Assembly: GCF_024713975.1 (NCBI RefSeq)
Contig: NC_091112.1
Coordinates: forward strand, 11,152,501 to 11,216,500
DNA length: 64,000 nt
Reading direction: 5' to 3'
Source: Paralichthys olivaceus
Taxonomy: Eukaryota > Chordata > Actinopteri > Pleuronectiformes > Paralichthyidae
Each line of letters opens with the position of its first letter. Positions within the stretch are counted from its first letter, which is position 1. The notes under the pieces were generated by a model that was not told the DNA's origin, did no database searches, and was given only the letters and a program-made list of their open reading frames with translations. Positions 25,356 through 39,310 of this stretch are shown piece after piece. The translations under genes and the position numbers were made by a program.

Positions 25356-25960
25356 ATTATCCTCCGATCCACACCGGGACACCGACGCAGGGGCAGAGGC
25401 TGCGAAGCTACTGGAGAACAACCAGGGGAGACCGGGTACCGCGCGTCCGCCGCTGCACGAACAATAGCCGCGAGTGACGGGCGGAGGAGCCGCGGGGCAT
25501 TTTCGTTCACCCAATAACAACCCACTAATCCCGGATAGGTATTCACATTCCCGGGTCAAATCAGCTTACAAGCGCGCTCCCCCGTGGACCAGGAGAGGAG
25601 GTGAAGCAATCGGCGGAGTGCGGCTGCGGTTCGCGTCGCTCCATCGACTTCCATCCAGCCGCAGGTGTGCGACGTGTCCCCGGCCGCTTCCGCGACGGAT
25701 CCCCTGGGCCTCTCACAGGTGACGGTGACGCCTCAGCATCCCGGGACAGAGCAGAGCTGAGCTGAGCCGAGCCGAGCCGAGCCGAGCCGAGCCGAGCCGA
25801 GCCGAGCCGAGCCGAGCTACACGTGTACGCACACACTGGCACGGGTACCGAACAGCTCTACCGGCGCGCAGTGACTGAACATCCCACAGTGAAAGCCAGG
25901 AGTGTGGCCGAGCTTCCACCGCTGTATAGTGACTCAGGCAGGCGGTGCCATGGCAACGAC
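25356..25960 (-). promoter_or_regulatory. itgb8: GC-rich itgb8 promoter and 5' UTR region
   Basis: Upstream of the itgb8 start codon on the minus strand the DNA becomes GC- and CpG-rich, unlike the AT-rich surroundings, as expected of a CpG-island promoter. It contains the GAGCC pentamer array at 25,754-25,818. Transcription start not determinable. Confidence 0.5.
25754..25818. repeat. (GAGCC)n pentanucleotide repeat
   Basis: Thirteen pentamer units: GAGCT twice, GAGCC ten times, then GAGCT. It is a perfect GC-rich tandem array about 400 bp upstream of the itgb8 start codon, within its CpG-rich promoter or 5' UTR. Confidence 0.95.
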
Positions 25961-26147
25961 GCTGTATCAGAGAGGGAGAGAGTGTGTGTGAGTGAAAAAG
26001 GGAGGGAGGAGAGACAAATAAGGAGAGAGAGAGGAGGAGAGAAGGAGTGGTGGTCGGTGCATTCCGAGTGAACCCATGGCCTTGAATTGAACACTAATGT
26101 TTATATTGTCTCTTCAGGGAGCCGTTTCACTGCACTGTGAGGGCTCC

Positions 26148-26179
<32 letters not shown>

Positions 26180-27288
26180 TGTGTTGGGGTGAGGGGAAAA
26201 GCATGTGTAGATGGATGATGGGGTAAAAAGGGAGAAAAAGAGGGGGGTCAGTAAAAGCTCTTGCAGAAGGGGTTCACAAGCCGGTGCTAAAGGAGGATGG
26301 GGGAAGTTGTGTGTGTGTGTGTGTGGGTGGGTGGTGGGGGGGGTCCATTGTACATAGATTCCAATGACATGGAGTAACCTCGCCTCTCCGGCTGCTCCGC
26401 TGAGCAGGAGCCAAAAGTCTTACTAAACAACTCAACACTTTAAGCCGGAGGAAAACAAGAGACAAGCAAGGACAACAGGCACAACAGTCTACCATCTTTG
26501 GCGTAGTCCAGCACATAAAACAGACATGTTTTGCTTGGCACGAAGCCTAAACAGTCAGGAGCCTGGAGATGGGCCATGCTACGCCTTGCCTCTCATTCAT
26601 TCACATAATTTGAAAAAAAGGGAATTTTGTAAGGGTTGGGGGTTTGACACCTTCCCATCTGTGCCCTCTTAGTAGTCACTCTTAATTATGATAATGATAC
26701 AAACATCCCATCACTGAAAACAGAAAGTTGTTGGACTAACTAAGAAAATGTCTTGAATGGGCAACTTACACATGAATGACATTTTTACAAATTAAAGACA
26801 ACAATTGTATTAGCATAACTTGTTGAATTGAAGAACAAACCTAATTTATTTATGTTTTACCACATGGAAGTAATTTTTTGAAGTTGGTTCAACTATCTTT
26901 CCTTTTTTTCCCGTTCTTCTAAGTGTGTGAAACATCTGAAATCCAGATCTTATCCACAAACCCTCTCATCTCCAGCCAGGCCAAGTCTCTGCTCTGAGAG
27001 AATAGTTGTGTGGGCGACTGAAGGACAAAATATGGATCTGTTCCCTGTTGAGCGAACTTGATAATGGACTCTAATGTAAACACTCCCATGGCCTGTCAAT
27101 ACTGGTCAGCATCAGCATCTTAATGACAGTAGTCACACTCGTAAAGCCGACATGAAACACTCCTCTGTCAGTCCTTCCCCCACCTCCCTGCCCTCAGCTA
27201 TCTTTTCTCTTTCTCTCCCCACAGTGTGTTTGTGTTAGCAGTCTGCTGGGCTTTCTATCACGCTGGTCTGGTCTCATCCCTCAACCTT

Positions 27289-27560
<272 letters not shown>

Positions 27561-28761
27561 ATGCTTGAAATGGTCCTGACAAATATATAAGTAAAAGTAC
27601 ACACATACAGGCACATAATCCTGGTTCAAGTCCACTTCCTACCAATGATTCTTTCTGAATCACAGTTCAATGTCAACTCATCTCATTGATTTTCTCCCAC
27701 ACTCGGGTATAAATTAATTTGGGGACAAAGTTGGGGTCAAAGGTGAGATGGGACCCAAAGGGGATTCCCATTAATGGACCCAAATCAGCCACCACAAAAA
27801 ACCTCGAAAGGAGGTAAAATCTGTTATCTGAATCTGATACGGGGAAATTTTCCCTTTCTGCGTCTGAATGTCAGCATTTGTGTAGGCTGGAGCCAAACAG
27901 TAGATATTCAGTTGTAAGCTATGTGAGTTCCTGTCTCACACTATATAGGAACATGTGGCATTTACATGTAATGTGAATTCCCCTTCCACCTTGACAACAG
28001 CTATACAGCACAACACACACAATCTGCATGGTCTTGTTTAACTCAGACTTTCACTTCTGTCAATCACAAAGTCAGGATTCTATATTTGGCTGCTGATGTG
28101 ATTCAGATTCTCTTTAGAGACAGACAGATCTCACTTTGTGAAAAATATGTAAAAATAGCAAATAAAGAGGAACCTTGTGTTCCTGTTTTCTGAGTATCTA
28201 CATATTTCTAAAGATGCAGACAGAGTCCCCCCTCTTTGGAAATTCAACATAGAACTGAAATGGCTTTTGAGGTGATAGTAAAAAAGCACAGTCACATGAT
28301 CTGGTCTGAGCCTTAATGTTTCTGTTTTTATCACTTCACTATTTTGAATGTCAATGTGGGAACAACAAGCAAATTGTTGTGTGATACAGATCCCAGTTCT
28401 TTGAAGACAGAAATCCCCACTGATGCACTAATCTGGTTTGATCCTTAATCTGCAAGTGGTCTATTATTTTAAAATGTTGGGGTAATTTCTATTGCGGAAT
28501 AATAAGTTATAATTAAGTAAATTAATTATGATATAGTAACATCTCAACCTTACCATTTAAAGTGACTTGAGATAATGTCTGTTATGATGTGGCGCTGTAG
28601 AAATACAATTTAATTCATTCAAATCAAATTGAATATGTCCCCAGGGGTCAAAAGCAAATTTTCTGTGTTATTCAAAACATTTCAAAGACCCAAAACAACA
28701 ATGCTTATTCTGACCTTCAGTGATTTCCCAATTATCTGTCTCTGCAGCTTCAATGTGTTAC

Positions 28762-29136
28762 TTAAAGGTCCAGTGTGTAAGATTTAGGTGAAAAGGAACT
28801 ATTGGTAGAGATTTAATGTAGAATAATACTCATTATGTTTTCACTAGTTCATTTGATCTAAATTGTATGGATTGTAGTTTTATTTACCCTAGAAAAGGCT
28901 CTTTATATTCCAATACTTTATATTTACATGGAGGGGTTTCTCTCTATGGAGGCCCCCATGTTTTTGTACATTAGTCCACACTGGACAAACCAAACACCTT
29001 TTGTGTTTTTATGACAACTGAAGCTACCACAGGTTCTTTTTCAAGTTTGGAAGGAGAGGGTGAGGTGAGGGGTGTTCAGCTGCAACATGCAACTTCAACA
29101 TTAGATATCACTAAATTCTACACATTGTACCTTTAA
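28762..29136. mobile_element. TTAA-flanked MITE with 25-bp inverted repeats
   Basis: The left end is TTAAAGGTCCAGTGTGTAAG (continuing to ATTTA) and the reverse complement of the right end is TTAAAGGTACAATGTGTAGA (continuing to ATTTA), so the termini pair over about 25 bp with few mismatches. If TTAA is the duplicated target, the element proper starts AGGTCC. It is a well-known type of abundant teleost repeat. About 375 bp long, no coding frame. TTAA targeting fits Kolobok or piggyBac; I cannot choose. Confidence 0.82.
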
Positions 29137-30028
29137 GGATTCATGGGTCACTACATGGTCAGTATTTATGTAATGCTTTCTAGTCTTGAGATATTAGGGT
29201 GCGATCCACTCTTCCTCCTGAGCCACACCCGCCCTTGAATAAGAATAAAACACAGAGTAAACACTACAGGTAAATGCTACAAAAAAGAGTAAATATTAAA
29301 TGTATGTATATATGGGGCTGGACTAAATAATAAGCTACAGTTTCATTCTTCATCATAATGGAAGAACATGTCAGCTGGTGTGGATAACTGATATAGATGT
29401 CTTGATCAAGACTACAAATAAATACTTGCTCAGGCTTCTAAAAAGGGATTATCTTGACAGTCGGATCAATTGATTGTTGGTAATGATCCTTAATGTTTTC
29501 TCCATTCCTCCTGTGCCTCAATAACCTGCTCCACAGACCTCAGGTTGCAGGTGTGACCTCCTTACATTCAGCTGCAGGTTTTGTGCTATGGTGAAGAAAC
29601 AACAGCGACTCAGCACAGCTCACAGTCACGCTACTCACTCTGAATGCATCCGCAAGGCTGCGCTGCTTGTTTGTCTTTTGGGAAATAAATGTGCATCTGT
29701 TCTTCATGAATAATCCACTTGTTGACCCTCAGAGTCTGCAGAAATAAAACGTAAAGGAGGACATGTACAAAATACAATGACTGGCTACTGATTTAGTATC
29801 ATAGTCTTTAATGTGAGGCACATTAACAGTAAACAATATCCAAGGTAAATCACTTTAGTAATGTGAAGAATATGAATGTATACTAAATAATTCAAAAGGC
29901 ATTACAGTCATTAAAATGAATGAATACTCCCCTAAAGGATGATCTGACTTCACTAGCATATCTAAATATGTGCACAATATGCTATAACAATACACATAAA
30001 ACCTTGTTTTTACTGTTATAAGAATGTT

Positions 30029-30290
30029 AACTACAGCAAGGAGGTTACGTTTGGACCCATGTCTGTTGGATTGTTTATTTGTTAGCAGGATTGCGCAAAA
30101 ACTATGAAACCAATTTCTACCAAACTTGTGGGAGGGATGGGGCCTGAGCTTTTGTATCGAATGCAGATTAAGTGATGGATAAAGGAACTTTTATTTTTCC
30201 GATTTGCTTTTTCCTTCAATATTTCTACGATATGAACGAGATAATCGAATGTGTGATGGTCCAACCTTGGCAGAGGAAAGTTTAGCACTT
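30029..30290 (+). repeat. Teleost interspersed repeat (GCGCAAAAACTA family), copy 1
   Basis: Contains TTAGCAGGATTGCGCAAAAA followed by an ACCAAACTTGTGGGAGGGATGG-like segment split over two blocks, and ends near CTTGGCAGAGGAAAG. The same family occurs at 39,205-39,310, 60,815-60,965 and, reversed, 63,295-63,605. Class unresolved. Confidence 0.6.
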
Positions 30291-32959
30291 GAATCAGCTT
30301 CTCCTGTATATGACAGAAGATGTTTGAATTGAGATATACATTATATCACAGAGGAACAAACAGGAACAAATGTTTCCATTTGTGGTTACATGGTTGGAAG
30401 GATGGCATGCAGTCACATTTAAAACAACATCTGTTTGCGACCTCCTGCACATAACCGAGGAAACCCCGTGGTCCTTACCATGACAATACTGTCATCTACA
30501 TCCACCATTAGTGGCCTTGTGGTCAATGCAAACACGCACAATCACATGCAGGCACCTACGCTTCAGACAACCACCAGCATGACTGTCAGCACATAACAGA
30601 AAGTTCAAGACCACAGTGACCTATGTTTTTTAAACTACCTTAGAGTGCTGAGGAAATTCCATTTCAGGAAGTGATTGCAAAGCAAACTTTCCCAGATGAT
30701 TAAGTTCTTTGTAGGAGCTATAAAAATGACCAAAAAATCAATAGTCCTGAAATATGTATTCGATTGGCTTTATGTTGGATTTTACGAATAAACTAAGTGA
30801 AAGTATAAATTGGACTGCGTAAGGTATATGGATGTGTTCTTGTCCACAGCGTGGGACAGCCTTTTGAACCTGTTTAACTTTGTTTTGGCTGGGGTCACGG
30901 ACTGGCAGTTGCAAGACTGACTTACATTTGATTCATATATATTAGTAGCCTGTTGTTTTAGAATGTGACATGAATTGTTTCACAGAACAAGTTTTCAGAA
31001 ATGATGTGTAAACAAACAAAACAAAAATAATTCAGTTTCAAATTTGTTGGGGACTATTTTCAGCTTTAGATTTAGTTGAAACACTGATGTGCTTTTGGAC
31101 AATAATGAACACAGGGACCATATGAGTAAGCTGTCGGCATTTGGCTACAGAGACAATGTTTATTAGCACAAGTGCTGCACACCCACGCGTCTTTTCAATG
31201 GAGCAGTAATAAGATAATATGCAACATTAAAACAAAGAGTCCCTGTGAACACTGGTATTCTGTGTCGTCACAGTGAATCACGAAGGATGTTACTGTAATC
31301 CTCTGGGCAAATCTGAAAGGGAAATGCGTCTAGAGAGTCTGGATATCTGTTCTGGTCATCGTGCTCTTTTCCACTCACCAGGAAGTCTTGGAGAGTCCCT
31401 GATTTTCTCACCTACATCCTGGGTGCCAGCAGCAGAGCACTTTGCAACTGTAATTCTATCAAGGCCGAGCTGCTCTCCGGCCCAGTGCCAGCTGCACCAT
31501 GAGAAAGAAAGGGAAACAGGGAGAGAGGGAGGGAGAGAGGTCACTGGTCTCAAGGTCTTCCAGCCACAGGGAAATAACACATTTCGGACTGCGGGGTTGC
31601 AGCAGGGAGGAGTAACAATGATATAGCATCCTGCGGTTCTGTTTGCAGTCCAGTCCGCGCACACACACCCACACTCACCACCAGTTCTTCAGAATCTCCA
31701 CCCAGGTTAGATTTCCTTGACACAACTGCGCAGCTGTGTCAAGTGACTCCAAAGTTTATATGGAAATCCAGTCAGGTTTCCAGGTAATACTTTCGATGTC
31801 TGTTTCAGTCTAACAAAACCTCCTCTGCAAATGATTAATGTTGCATCAGTGTTGCTTTTGTGACCATTTCCCAGTCAGGGTTACAGAGTCACAGATTGTA
31901 TTCCCTGGAAACAACATAATAAAAGATTAGCCAAAAGTGTAATCCAGAGTGGACTAATTTAGACACTAGGAAAATATGTAGGAATCCTCTTCAATGGATT
32001 ATTGGAATTAATTAAAGGGTCAGAGAGCGAGCTTTATAACCAAAGCTGCACTGCATGTGCCCAAACTCCCTGTCAGGTAAAGGTCAAGGCACTTGAGTCT
32101 AATAACCATGTTTCAGGCAGAGTTACAAGTCTGGAGATCACATTGTACTTCAGAGGCAGCAGTTTGACCTGCAGCAGATGAGACAAAGACAAACGCTTGG
32201 AGAGCAGTGAAGTGAAGAGAGGAGCATGAACATATTTTTGGTTTTGTTTAAGTTGGAAATATCTGAAAAGGCTTTAGGCCAATGCTGCCAAAAAGGATAA
32301 TAAACTAATCATATCAGATCATCAGCACGTAATGCGTTAATAGTTTTAAATCAGTTTAAATGTCAGGGGAAATCTAAAGACAAATACCTAATTTTAGCTC
32401 CTGTAGCAGTTGTCTGCTATGTCTCCCAACACTTTTCCTCTGTCCTTGCCGGGAAGTAATGATAACGCTGTCACTAGCTGATACCAAGGACGGGCAGAAC
32501 TTTAAAGAATAACTAAAGTAGTATCAGAACAGATAAGGTATTACTTATATTCTGAGTGGAATGATAAAGAGCAGAGCTAGTTTTTAATAAAGCAGGTAGC
32601 GACTTCAAACACTGGTTATCTGTCTGAAAAAAGGGTCAGGTCGAGCTGCATAGTTGGTAAAAAACGTCAGGTTTGTAAGTTGAGGGTGTCTCAAACAACA
32701 AAAAAATGCAGCATAGGCGAAATCAGAGTGCAGAGTGCTTTACTTTGGTTCAGCTGGAATTCTTCATGAACTGATGAGCACAGAGTCTTCACTCAACACT
32801 TCTGCAGCGCATATGCAAAAATTGCAACTTGGGACCTTCTGGGCTCATTGTGTAGATTTGGCATTTTCATTTAAATGCTTTTATTGTTTCTAGTTGATTT
32901 TATTTCACTGCTACTGCTGTGATATATTTAACTAATCAATTAATTAAACAAAAAATATT

Positions 32960-33185
32960 ACCTTTAATTTAACTGAACGTTTGTGCAAAATTTGAAAAGA
33001 TTCCCTTTGAGGCATTCACAAAGCAAAACATTACTTTTTTGAGGCCATCCAAACTCCAATCAGTTCATCTTTGAGTCTAAGTAAACGTTTCTAACAAAAT
33101 TTGAGTACTTTCCTCAAGATGTACCTGACATGTTGAGTTCACAAGACCAGGGACAGATGGACAAACAGACAAGGGGCAGAATGCA
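32960..33185 (+). repeat. Teleost interspersed repeat fragment
   Basis: Reads TTTGTGCAAAATTTGAAAAG, TTCCCTTTGAGGCATTC, later CCTCAAGATGTACCTGACAT and a tail with GGGACAGATGGACAAACAGA. This order (a sentence-like GTGCCAAATTTGAAG..GACGGACGGACA motif set) recurs in many fish genomes. Here it is decayed. Class unresolved. Confidence 0.5.
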
Positions 33186-33979
33186 TCCTAGATTAATTCT
33201 TGGGAAATTAATAACTCACAAAAAGTGTAACAGGAGTCACTTTAAGGCATTTAAAGGTAAATCGGAATACTGTAGATTTCTAAAGTAAAATAAAATTTAA
33301 ATGACAAAACAATAATGCGACTTTAAGCAATTTAAGCATAAATGCCAAACATTTACATTAATTCTCAATGTTAAGGTACGTGTGCAGCATTCTGGTGCGA
33401 AGCAAAAAGTTATTAAATATTAAAGGTTTGCTTATATATTTGTAAATAATCAGGTGAGAGGAGTTGCTCTGATGACAGGGTATTAGAAGTATGATGGATG
33501 TGGTGTCAGCAGACCCTAACCCTTTTATAGTTTCTTATGTTGCTGTCTGTTTGTTGTTTCTCTGTGACTTATTGTCTTTGTGTAACCAGCAACTCCAGGA
33601 AGCAGTTACATCACCTCTACAACTCTAAGTGTACTGCCAGATCCCTGTGAGTCATTCATGACTATGTATCCTCAAACGGAAGCACTCATCAGTTTTCATT
33701 TTATCTGATCATGACACAGCAGACCTTCAAATACGAAAAGAAGCTGTCTTTTGTGAAGCAAGTCTATGAGTATGACTCTGATCCTGTAATGTCACTCTCT
33801 CTCTTTCTCCTCTCCCTCATATACACATGCACACAAACACACACACAGCTGCTGAAGTGGACTTTGGACTGACATGGTTTGGGGAAAGCAGGGAGTTTCC
33901 TCCTTGGGTGAAACAGTTTCTGTGTCATTCAGTGGGCTACTCATGTGGTCAGGACTCAGAGAATGAAAACATTACCTTC

Positions 33980-34014
<35 letters not shown>

Positions 34015-34875
34015 CAGGATTCACCACCAGCTAGAGGGCTATGTTGATGATGTTTCAATGACAAAACAAAAAAACCCAACAAATATCTCAAATGAAAAAG
34101 CAGCGCCACACACCTAGAAGACACAGACATACAGTAGTTGGGATTGGAAGTATATATAATGGATGGATGAACAATATTTTTAATTTAAAAGCAATCAAAC
34201 ACCCATTTTTAGTAAAAGCTTTATCCACTTGGACCTGTATTAAAACCACAAATTCTACAATTCAATGTCCACTGTGACTGATATATCAATGTAATCTATA
34301 TAATGTATTATACATTTTTAAATTTGTTGATGCTGATGCAGCATTTCACTGTTGTAACCAGCCGAAATCAAACTATAACTTGTAAAAGATCAGAAGGTCC
34401 GAAAAATCTAATCCTGTAATAAATTAATTTTGGAATCCAATGGCTTAAAACAAGACAAGACAATTGATTTAAGATTATTTTCTCCTCCTCTACACACTCA
34501 CATTTTACTTTAAACTGCTGATATTATGCTCTTGCTGTAATATTCCTGTCGTGGACATAAGCAGGCTCTTACTGTGAGACAGGGCCCTCTTGTGGTGCTG
34601 TGAATTCAGGGGTGCAGTTTTGCCCTGGATGAAAAGGTAGTTGTAGTTTTTTAACTCCTACAAATGAAGATTAAAGGTCAGAGTGCAAGATTAGGTTTCT
34701 TGAACACTCTTCTTAATTTAGCTAAGAGACTGTTCCTGTACATGCTTACATGACCATACACTACACAGTTAGTTTAGGTTTCAGCTGTCTGTAGTGGAGC
34801 GGAATCAGGTTGGCTCTCACTCTGCCGTCAGTCGTCTGTCCCTCCCAGAGACCAAGGAGGAAGTGGCCTGGCTGC

Positions 34876-34878
<3 letters not shown>

Positions 34879-34954
<76 letters not shown>
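34879..34954. repeat. (GA)n microsatellite
   Basis: About 38 GA units with two AAAGA interruptions at the left. It explains the Ser-Leu open frames here. Confidence 0.95.
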
Positions 34955-34956
<2 letters not shown>

Positions 34957-35335
34957 AAATTTCACTGTGACTGAAGAAAAAATCAGGCCACTGACGGTGC
35001 ACTGGGACCCACATGCACTCTTTGAACGTACTTGCATTTGTGCATTGTTGTGTTGATTTGTGTGTGTGTGTGCGTGCGTATTTTGCGGGCCCTGCGTGGA
35101 AGTCTTTAATAGTTAATAAGAGCCTTGTTCACTTGGCTGGGCAGATGCCCACACAGCAGATGCTGCTCAAATGCTGAGAGATACAGGAAATACAGAACAT
35201 GGATTTAAGTCACAGTTTGGATAGTTTGACGTGTTAAGCCAAAATCCAGAACAACTACACAAAATTGTTGTGTAGCAATTAATACATTAAATATAAAATA
35301 ATCCTTGGATTGTTCATCGCTAGGATCGTGAGTGT

Positions 35336-35563
35336 TTCATATAAATTGTATGAATTGTGATTTTCTTTATCCTAGAATGAGCCCTTCATATTTAAATACT
35401 TTATATCAGGATGTGATATTGCCATGTTTTTTTTATAGTAGTCCAGACTGGACAAATTAAACCTTATGAGTTTTAATGACAATGGAATGCTACCACAGGT
35501 TCTCTTTCATGTTAGGAATGGGAGGGTGAGGTGTGGGGTATTCATCTGCAACATGGAACTTCA
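35336..35563. mobile_element. Truncated second copy of the 28,762 MITE
   Basis: Aligns by eye with the interior of the 28,762-29,136 element: TAAATTGTATGAATTGTGAT, TTTATCCTAGAA.GAGC, AGTCCAGACTGGACAAA, GCTACCACAGGTTCT, GGGAGGGTGAGGTG and CTGCAACATGGAACTTCA, in the same order. Both inverted-repeat ends are missing. Confidence 0.72.
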
Positions 35564-37336
35564 CTCTCACCAAAACCTTACCCCTAACAATAATCATGAT
35601 CTCAGAAAGTTCATTTTGCCTCACAGGGCCCGGGTTTGATGAGGGTTACAGCTTCATATAAGTGGAAAACAGTATCTATGTAAACCTGAATGTGGGGTAG
35701 AATCATAAACACATTTATTTAAAAATATTGTTAATTTCATTCTGTTGAGTTGGCATAAATGTAGGAAAACAGTCACTGAAGTGGAGCTTAGGGATGGGGA
35801 TGAACAAATAGGTCATCAGAACTTAATCACAAAATAACCTGAAATAAATAGAATATAGCAAAATGATGATCTACTAGAAATTGGTCATTGAGGTTGAGCT
35901 ATGACTTGGAGGACAGAGGTGAGGAACACGGAGGTTTGGTAAACTCACATCAGCCAATAGATTTTATTTTCCATCTTTCATTTTTTTATTTTTTTTATCT
36001 TCAGCCCCCACTGGTGCTGACCCTAAGTTTGGGAGCAGTACTTGATGTTTAAAATGAATGGAAAGACACAATGTAGTGTATTTGTACTAGTATATATCCA
36101 TGTATTGTATGATCTCTGTATTGAAACAGTAAGTGCCATTGGAAGATGAGAATTCCCACAAAGTGCAGCTGCATCATTAAAGTACCACCTTTGACTGAGG
36201 AACACACATTTGACTGCTAACAAGCACCTTTGGCCTCAATATGTGGGACGATGCAATGATGAAAGACATGGCATCGATTTCTGCTATAATTACCACATCC
36301 ATGCCTCTGTGGGTTGTTAGCTGCTCCTCTTTGTGTGTGTCCACAGGGAGGAAAAAGGTTATTATCCAAGATTCCCATTGTCTTTGGGGTAATTCAAAGA
36401 CACTGCACATGTCTGCAAAATATATGAAAACCCCCCCACAACAATTGGAAATATCCACCACTTTCTCTACAACCGTAGCTCTGGAGTTTAACGTCGCTGA
36501 GCCACAATAAATCTTCTCATCTAACTTCTGTCAAGAACGTTAACAAAATGTCCAAGTATTCCTTTAATTAGTTGGCTTTAAAAGCACAAGCAGATAGATA
36601 GAGATCCACACTAGCTGTGTCCCCTACTGATTCCAGTTGTTTTGTCTGTATGTGGAATGCAGATCTTCATCCAGAACCATTCATCTTATCGGCTTCACAC
36701 TTGGCATGTGTATTGTTAAGGGTCAGAGGAACTGAATTTGGTGCGATACATTCAACATTAATAAACTTGGAATAAACAGGTGAACATCTCTTTGTGCAGC
36801 AGTGGTGGCGCAGCCTCATGGTTCTGCAGAGTCCAACAGCCTTAACTTGTGGCTCAATTACTGCAGGTCAGTTTTACAGTTGAAGAAGCAAAGCCCAGTC
36901 CTATTCCTAAAACGTTAAACTTTTTAATTTACCTAATAACTCTGGAAGCCTTGCTTAGCTTTCCTCTACCATTTCATTTCCTGTAGTTTCTTATGTCCTA
37001 TCTAACATTTTCTTCATCGCTATATCCTTCCTTCTTTGCTGCTGTATAAGTTCTGGTCATGCTTCACTTTCTTCCTGCTTTGTGCTGCTCTGCCAGGTCT
37101 CTGGTCAGAAGCAGGAGGACTTCTGCAGCTTTTGGCAAAAACAGAAACGTAATAGAAGTGAATTCTGAAAGGCATGAAGAGGCTTGCCCTGCGGAGGCTT
37201 GAGACTGGGAGTGATGCCAGGCCATGTGAGGTGTGTTTGAGGTGTATGTGTGTGTGTGAGATTTTTGTGTCCTGAGTTCAAGGGCATTCCCCCACCAGTC
37301 TTCTGCTCCAGAAACATACAGATCAGCCAGGTATGC

Positions 37337-37347
37337 ACACACACACA

Positions 37348-37423
<76 letters not shown>

Positions 37424-37429
37424 CACACA
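37337..37429. repeat. Compound (CA)n microsatellite
   Basis: CA run of about 93 bases with ATA and AAA interruptions. Confidence 0.95.
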
Positions 37430-39204
37430 TAAAATTAACAAATAAAAAAGTTTTAAGTCCCCACACACTACACACATCCACTGTTTCATACTTTAACTGA
37501 GGGAGTTTTTCCTCGACACAGTTGCCAAAGTGCTTGCTCATTGTGGGAACTGTTGGGTTTTACAGCGACAACATTAATTAAGCGAGCCAGCCGTGTGACC
37601 TTTGACCTTACACTGTCTCATCATGCTCTCAACATGTTCTCCCTCCTATCTGGGACTTACAGAAGGACATGTACAGCTGTAAGTCAAGAGGTGAGAGAAG
37701 TGTTGGAGTGTGGGCTAAGACTGTGTTTTGTATGAAGAAGAAGAGAGCGAAAAAGAGTAAACTACAGAGGGATAGGGAGAGAAGCGCCTGTTTGCTGTGA
37801 GCCTCAGAGAGTGAATTGATTTTAGCATTTGTTGTCTTTGTAAGAGCGCTCATTGATTGTTTGCATAATCTCCCTTCTTCCATCTCTTCCTCTCCTTCCT
37901 CTTTCAGCCCTTTATTCCTCTCTTCTTCATCCCTCCACTCTACTTAGATCCTCTGCCATCCTTCCACTCCTCCACTTTTCATTGCTTTTCTACTTCCCCT
38001 TTTCTTCCTTTTCTTGTCGACCCAAGCCTCCTCCACACAAACACACTGACACCACAATCCTCTCAGGTTCTTTCAGTTTCACTAAGTCATCAGTAGAAGG
38101 TGAAATACAAACTCGTACTCTCAGTGACAAAGAAAGAAAGCAGTTACCGTTTGTGTGTGTGTGTGTGTGTATGTGTGTGTGTATGTTTGATACTGATGAT
38201 AATGATGTGCATGTTACTTGTTCCTCTCACATGTCTGACTGATGTGGCCGATTTGTGGTGTACTGTGCATCTATGAACATGCACGTTGAAGAATGTTAAA
38301 CAATATATATGTAATCATACTGAAAGTCTTCTTTACATGCTGTTCATGGTTTCTTTAGAAGAACATAAGAGCCATTGAAAGAGCCAAAAAGGGGGTATGT
38401 GAACCTTTGAGATGAGATTATTTTATCACACATAAGAAACATTCATTTGTATGCTCAAACACTGATCATTTACTACATATTGAAAGTGTGATAGCAATTT
38501 GAACTACTTTATATACTGTGAGGGACAAACCATCATATTTTTTAAGAAGATGGTAGGTTTTGGATACTTAAAAGTAAACCCAAATGTAACTAGTAACTAT
38601 ACCAGTCAGAAAAAATATAGTGAAGTGTATTTCCCTCAGATATAGTATGGTGCACTACTGTGGTGTAGGAAAGAGGGTTTAGTTTCTGTCCCTCTGCTTC
38701 ACACAAGGGACATTTATGTAATCTACTGACAGACTGAAAGATATAATGATCCAGCATCAGAAAACATGAAGTCAAAGTCCCTCCATTGTTTCTCACCCAC
38801 TATCATTGTATCTCAGTACTTCCTGAATCCATAAACTGTGTAGCAGCACTAACCTGACGCTGTCACTCCCACACTGAAGCATGTTAGGTACAAAGGTAAT
38901 CCCAGAGTGACCTGTGGCATGTTCAATCTCTTTCACTCCAGGGGGCGAAGACAGATTGACTTTGCCCAGCGCTACACTCATTACCTGCAACCACATATCC
39001 CCTAATGATCACAGCCTCACTGTGAGTGGATGGTCCTCCACTGAGGCGCTTATAATGGGCCTCTGGGGACACCGTAGTTCCATCTACCTCCAGATAACTG
39101 TTCTCTTTATCCACTTCCACTTCACTGGATAAAAGTTTATATATCTTACATATCCCCACTCTGCTACTGTCTTATTTATCTTTCAATCAATCAATCAATC
39201 AATT

Positions 39205-39310
39205 ACAACTGAACTTGGTGGAAGGATGCATTATGGTTCAGGGAAGAACCCATTCAATTTTGGAGTGGTCTCGAATCAGGGGGCAGTTCCAGGACTTCCA
39301 GACTCAAGAA
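39205..39310 (+). repeat. Teleost interspersed repeat (GCGCAAAAACTA family), copy 2
   Basis: Only the central part is present: AACTTGGTGGAAGGATGCAT, AGGGAAGAACCCATTCAATT and TTTTGGAGTGG, matching the reverse-oriented copy at 63,295-63,605. It follows an ATCA tetramer run. Confidence 0.6.

Larger units (their letters stand above)
29137..35335. other. Gene-poor spacer, middle part
   Basis: No exon supported on either strand. It contains interspersed-repeat fragments at 30,029-30,290 and about 32,960-33,185, a short CA run at 33,983-34,011, a GA run at 34,879-34,954, and AT-rich unrecognised DNA. Open frames are short and not spliceable into anything I recognise. Confidence 0.5.

Noticed and set aside
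25289-25722. Plus-strand frames over the itgb8 first exon and promoter
   Set aside because: They are products of high GC content with few stops; the minus strand has a signal peptide and splice donor consistent with itgb8.
31273-31626. 117-aa frame in the gene-poor spacer
   Set aside because: No domain, low-complexity Glu-Arg-Gly stretch from a GGGA-rich tract, and competing antisense frames.
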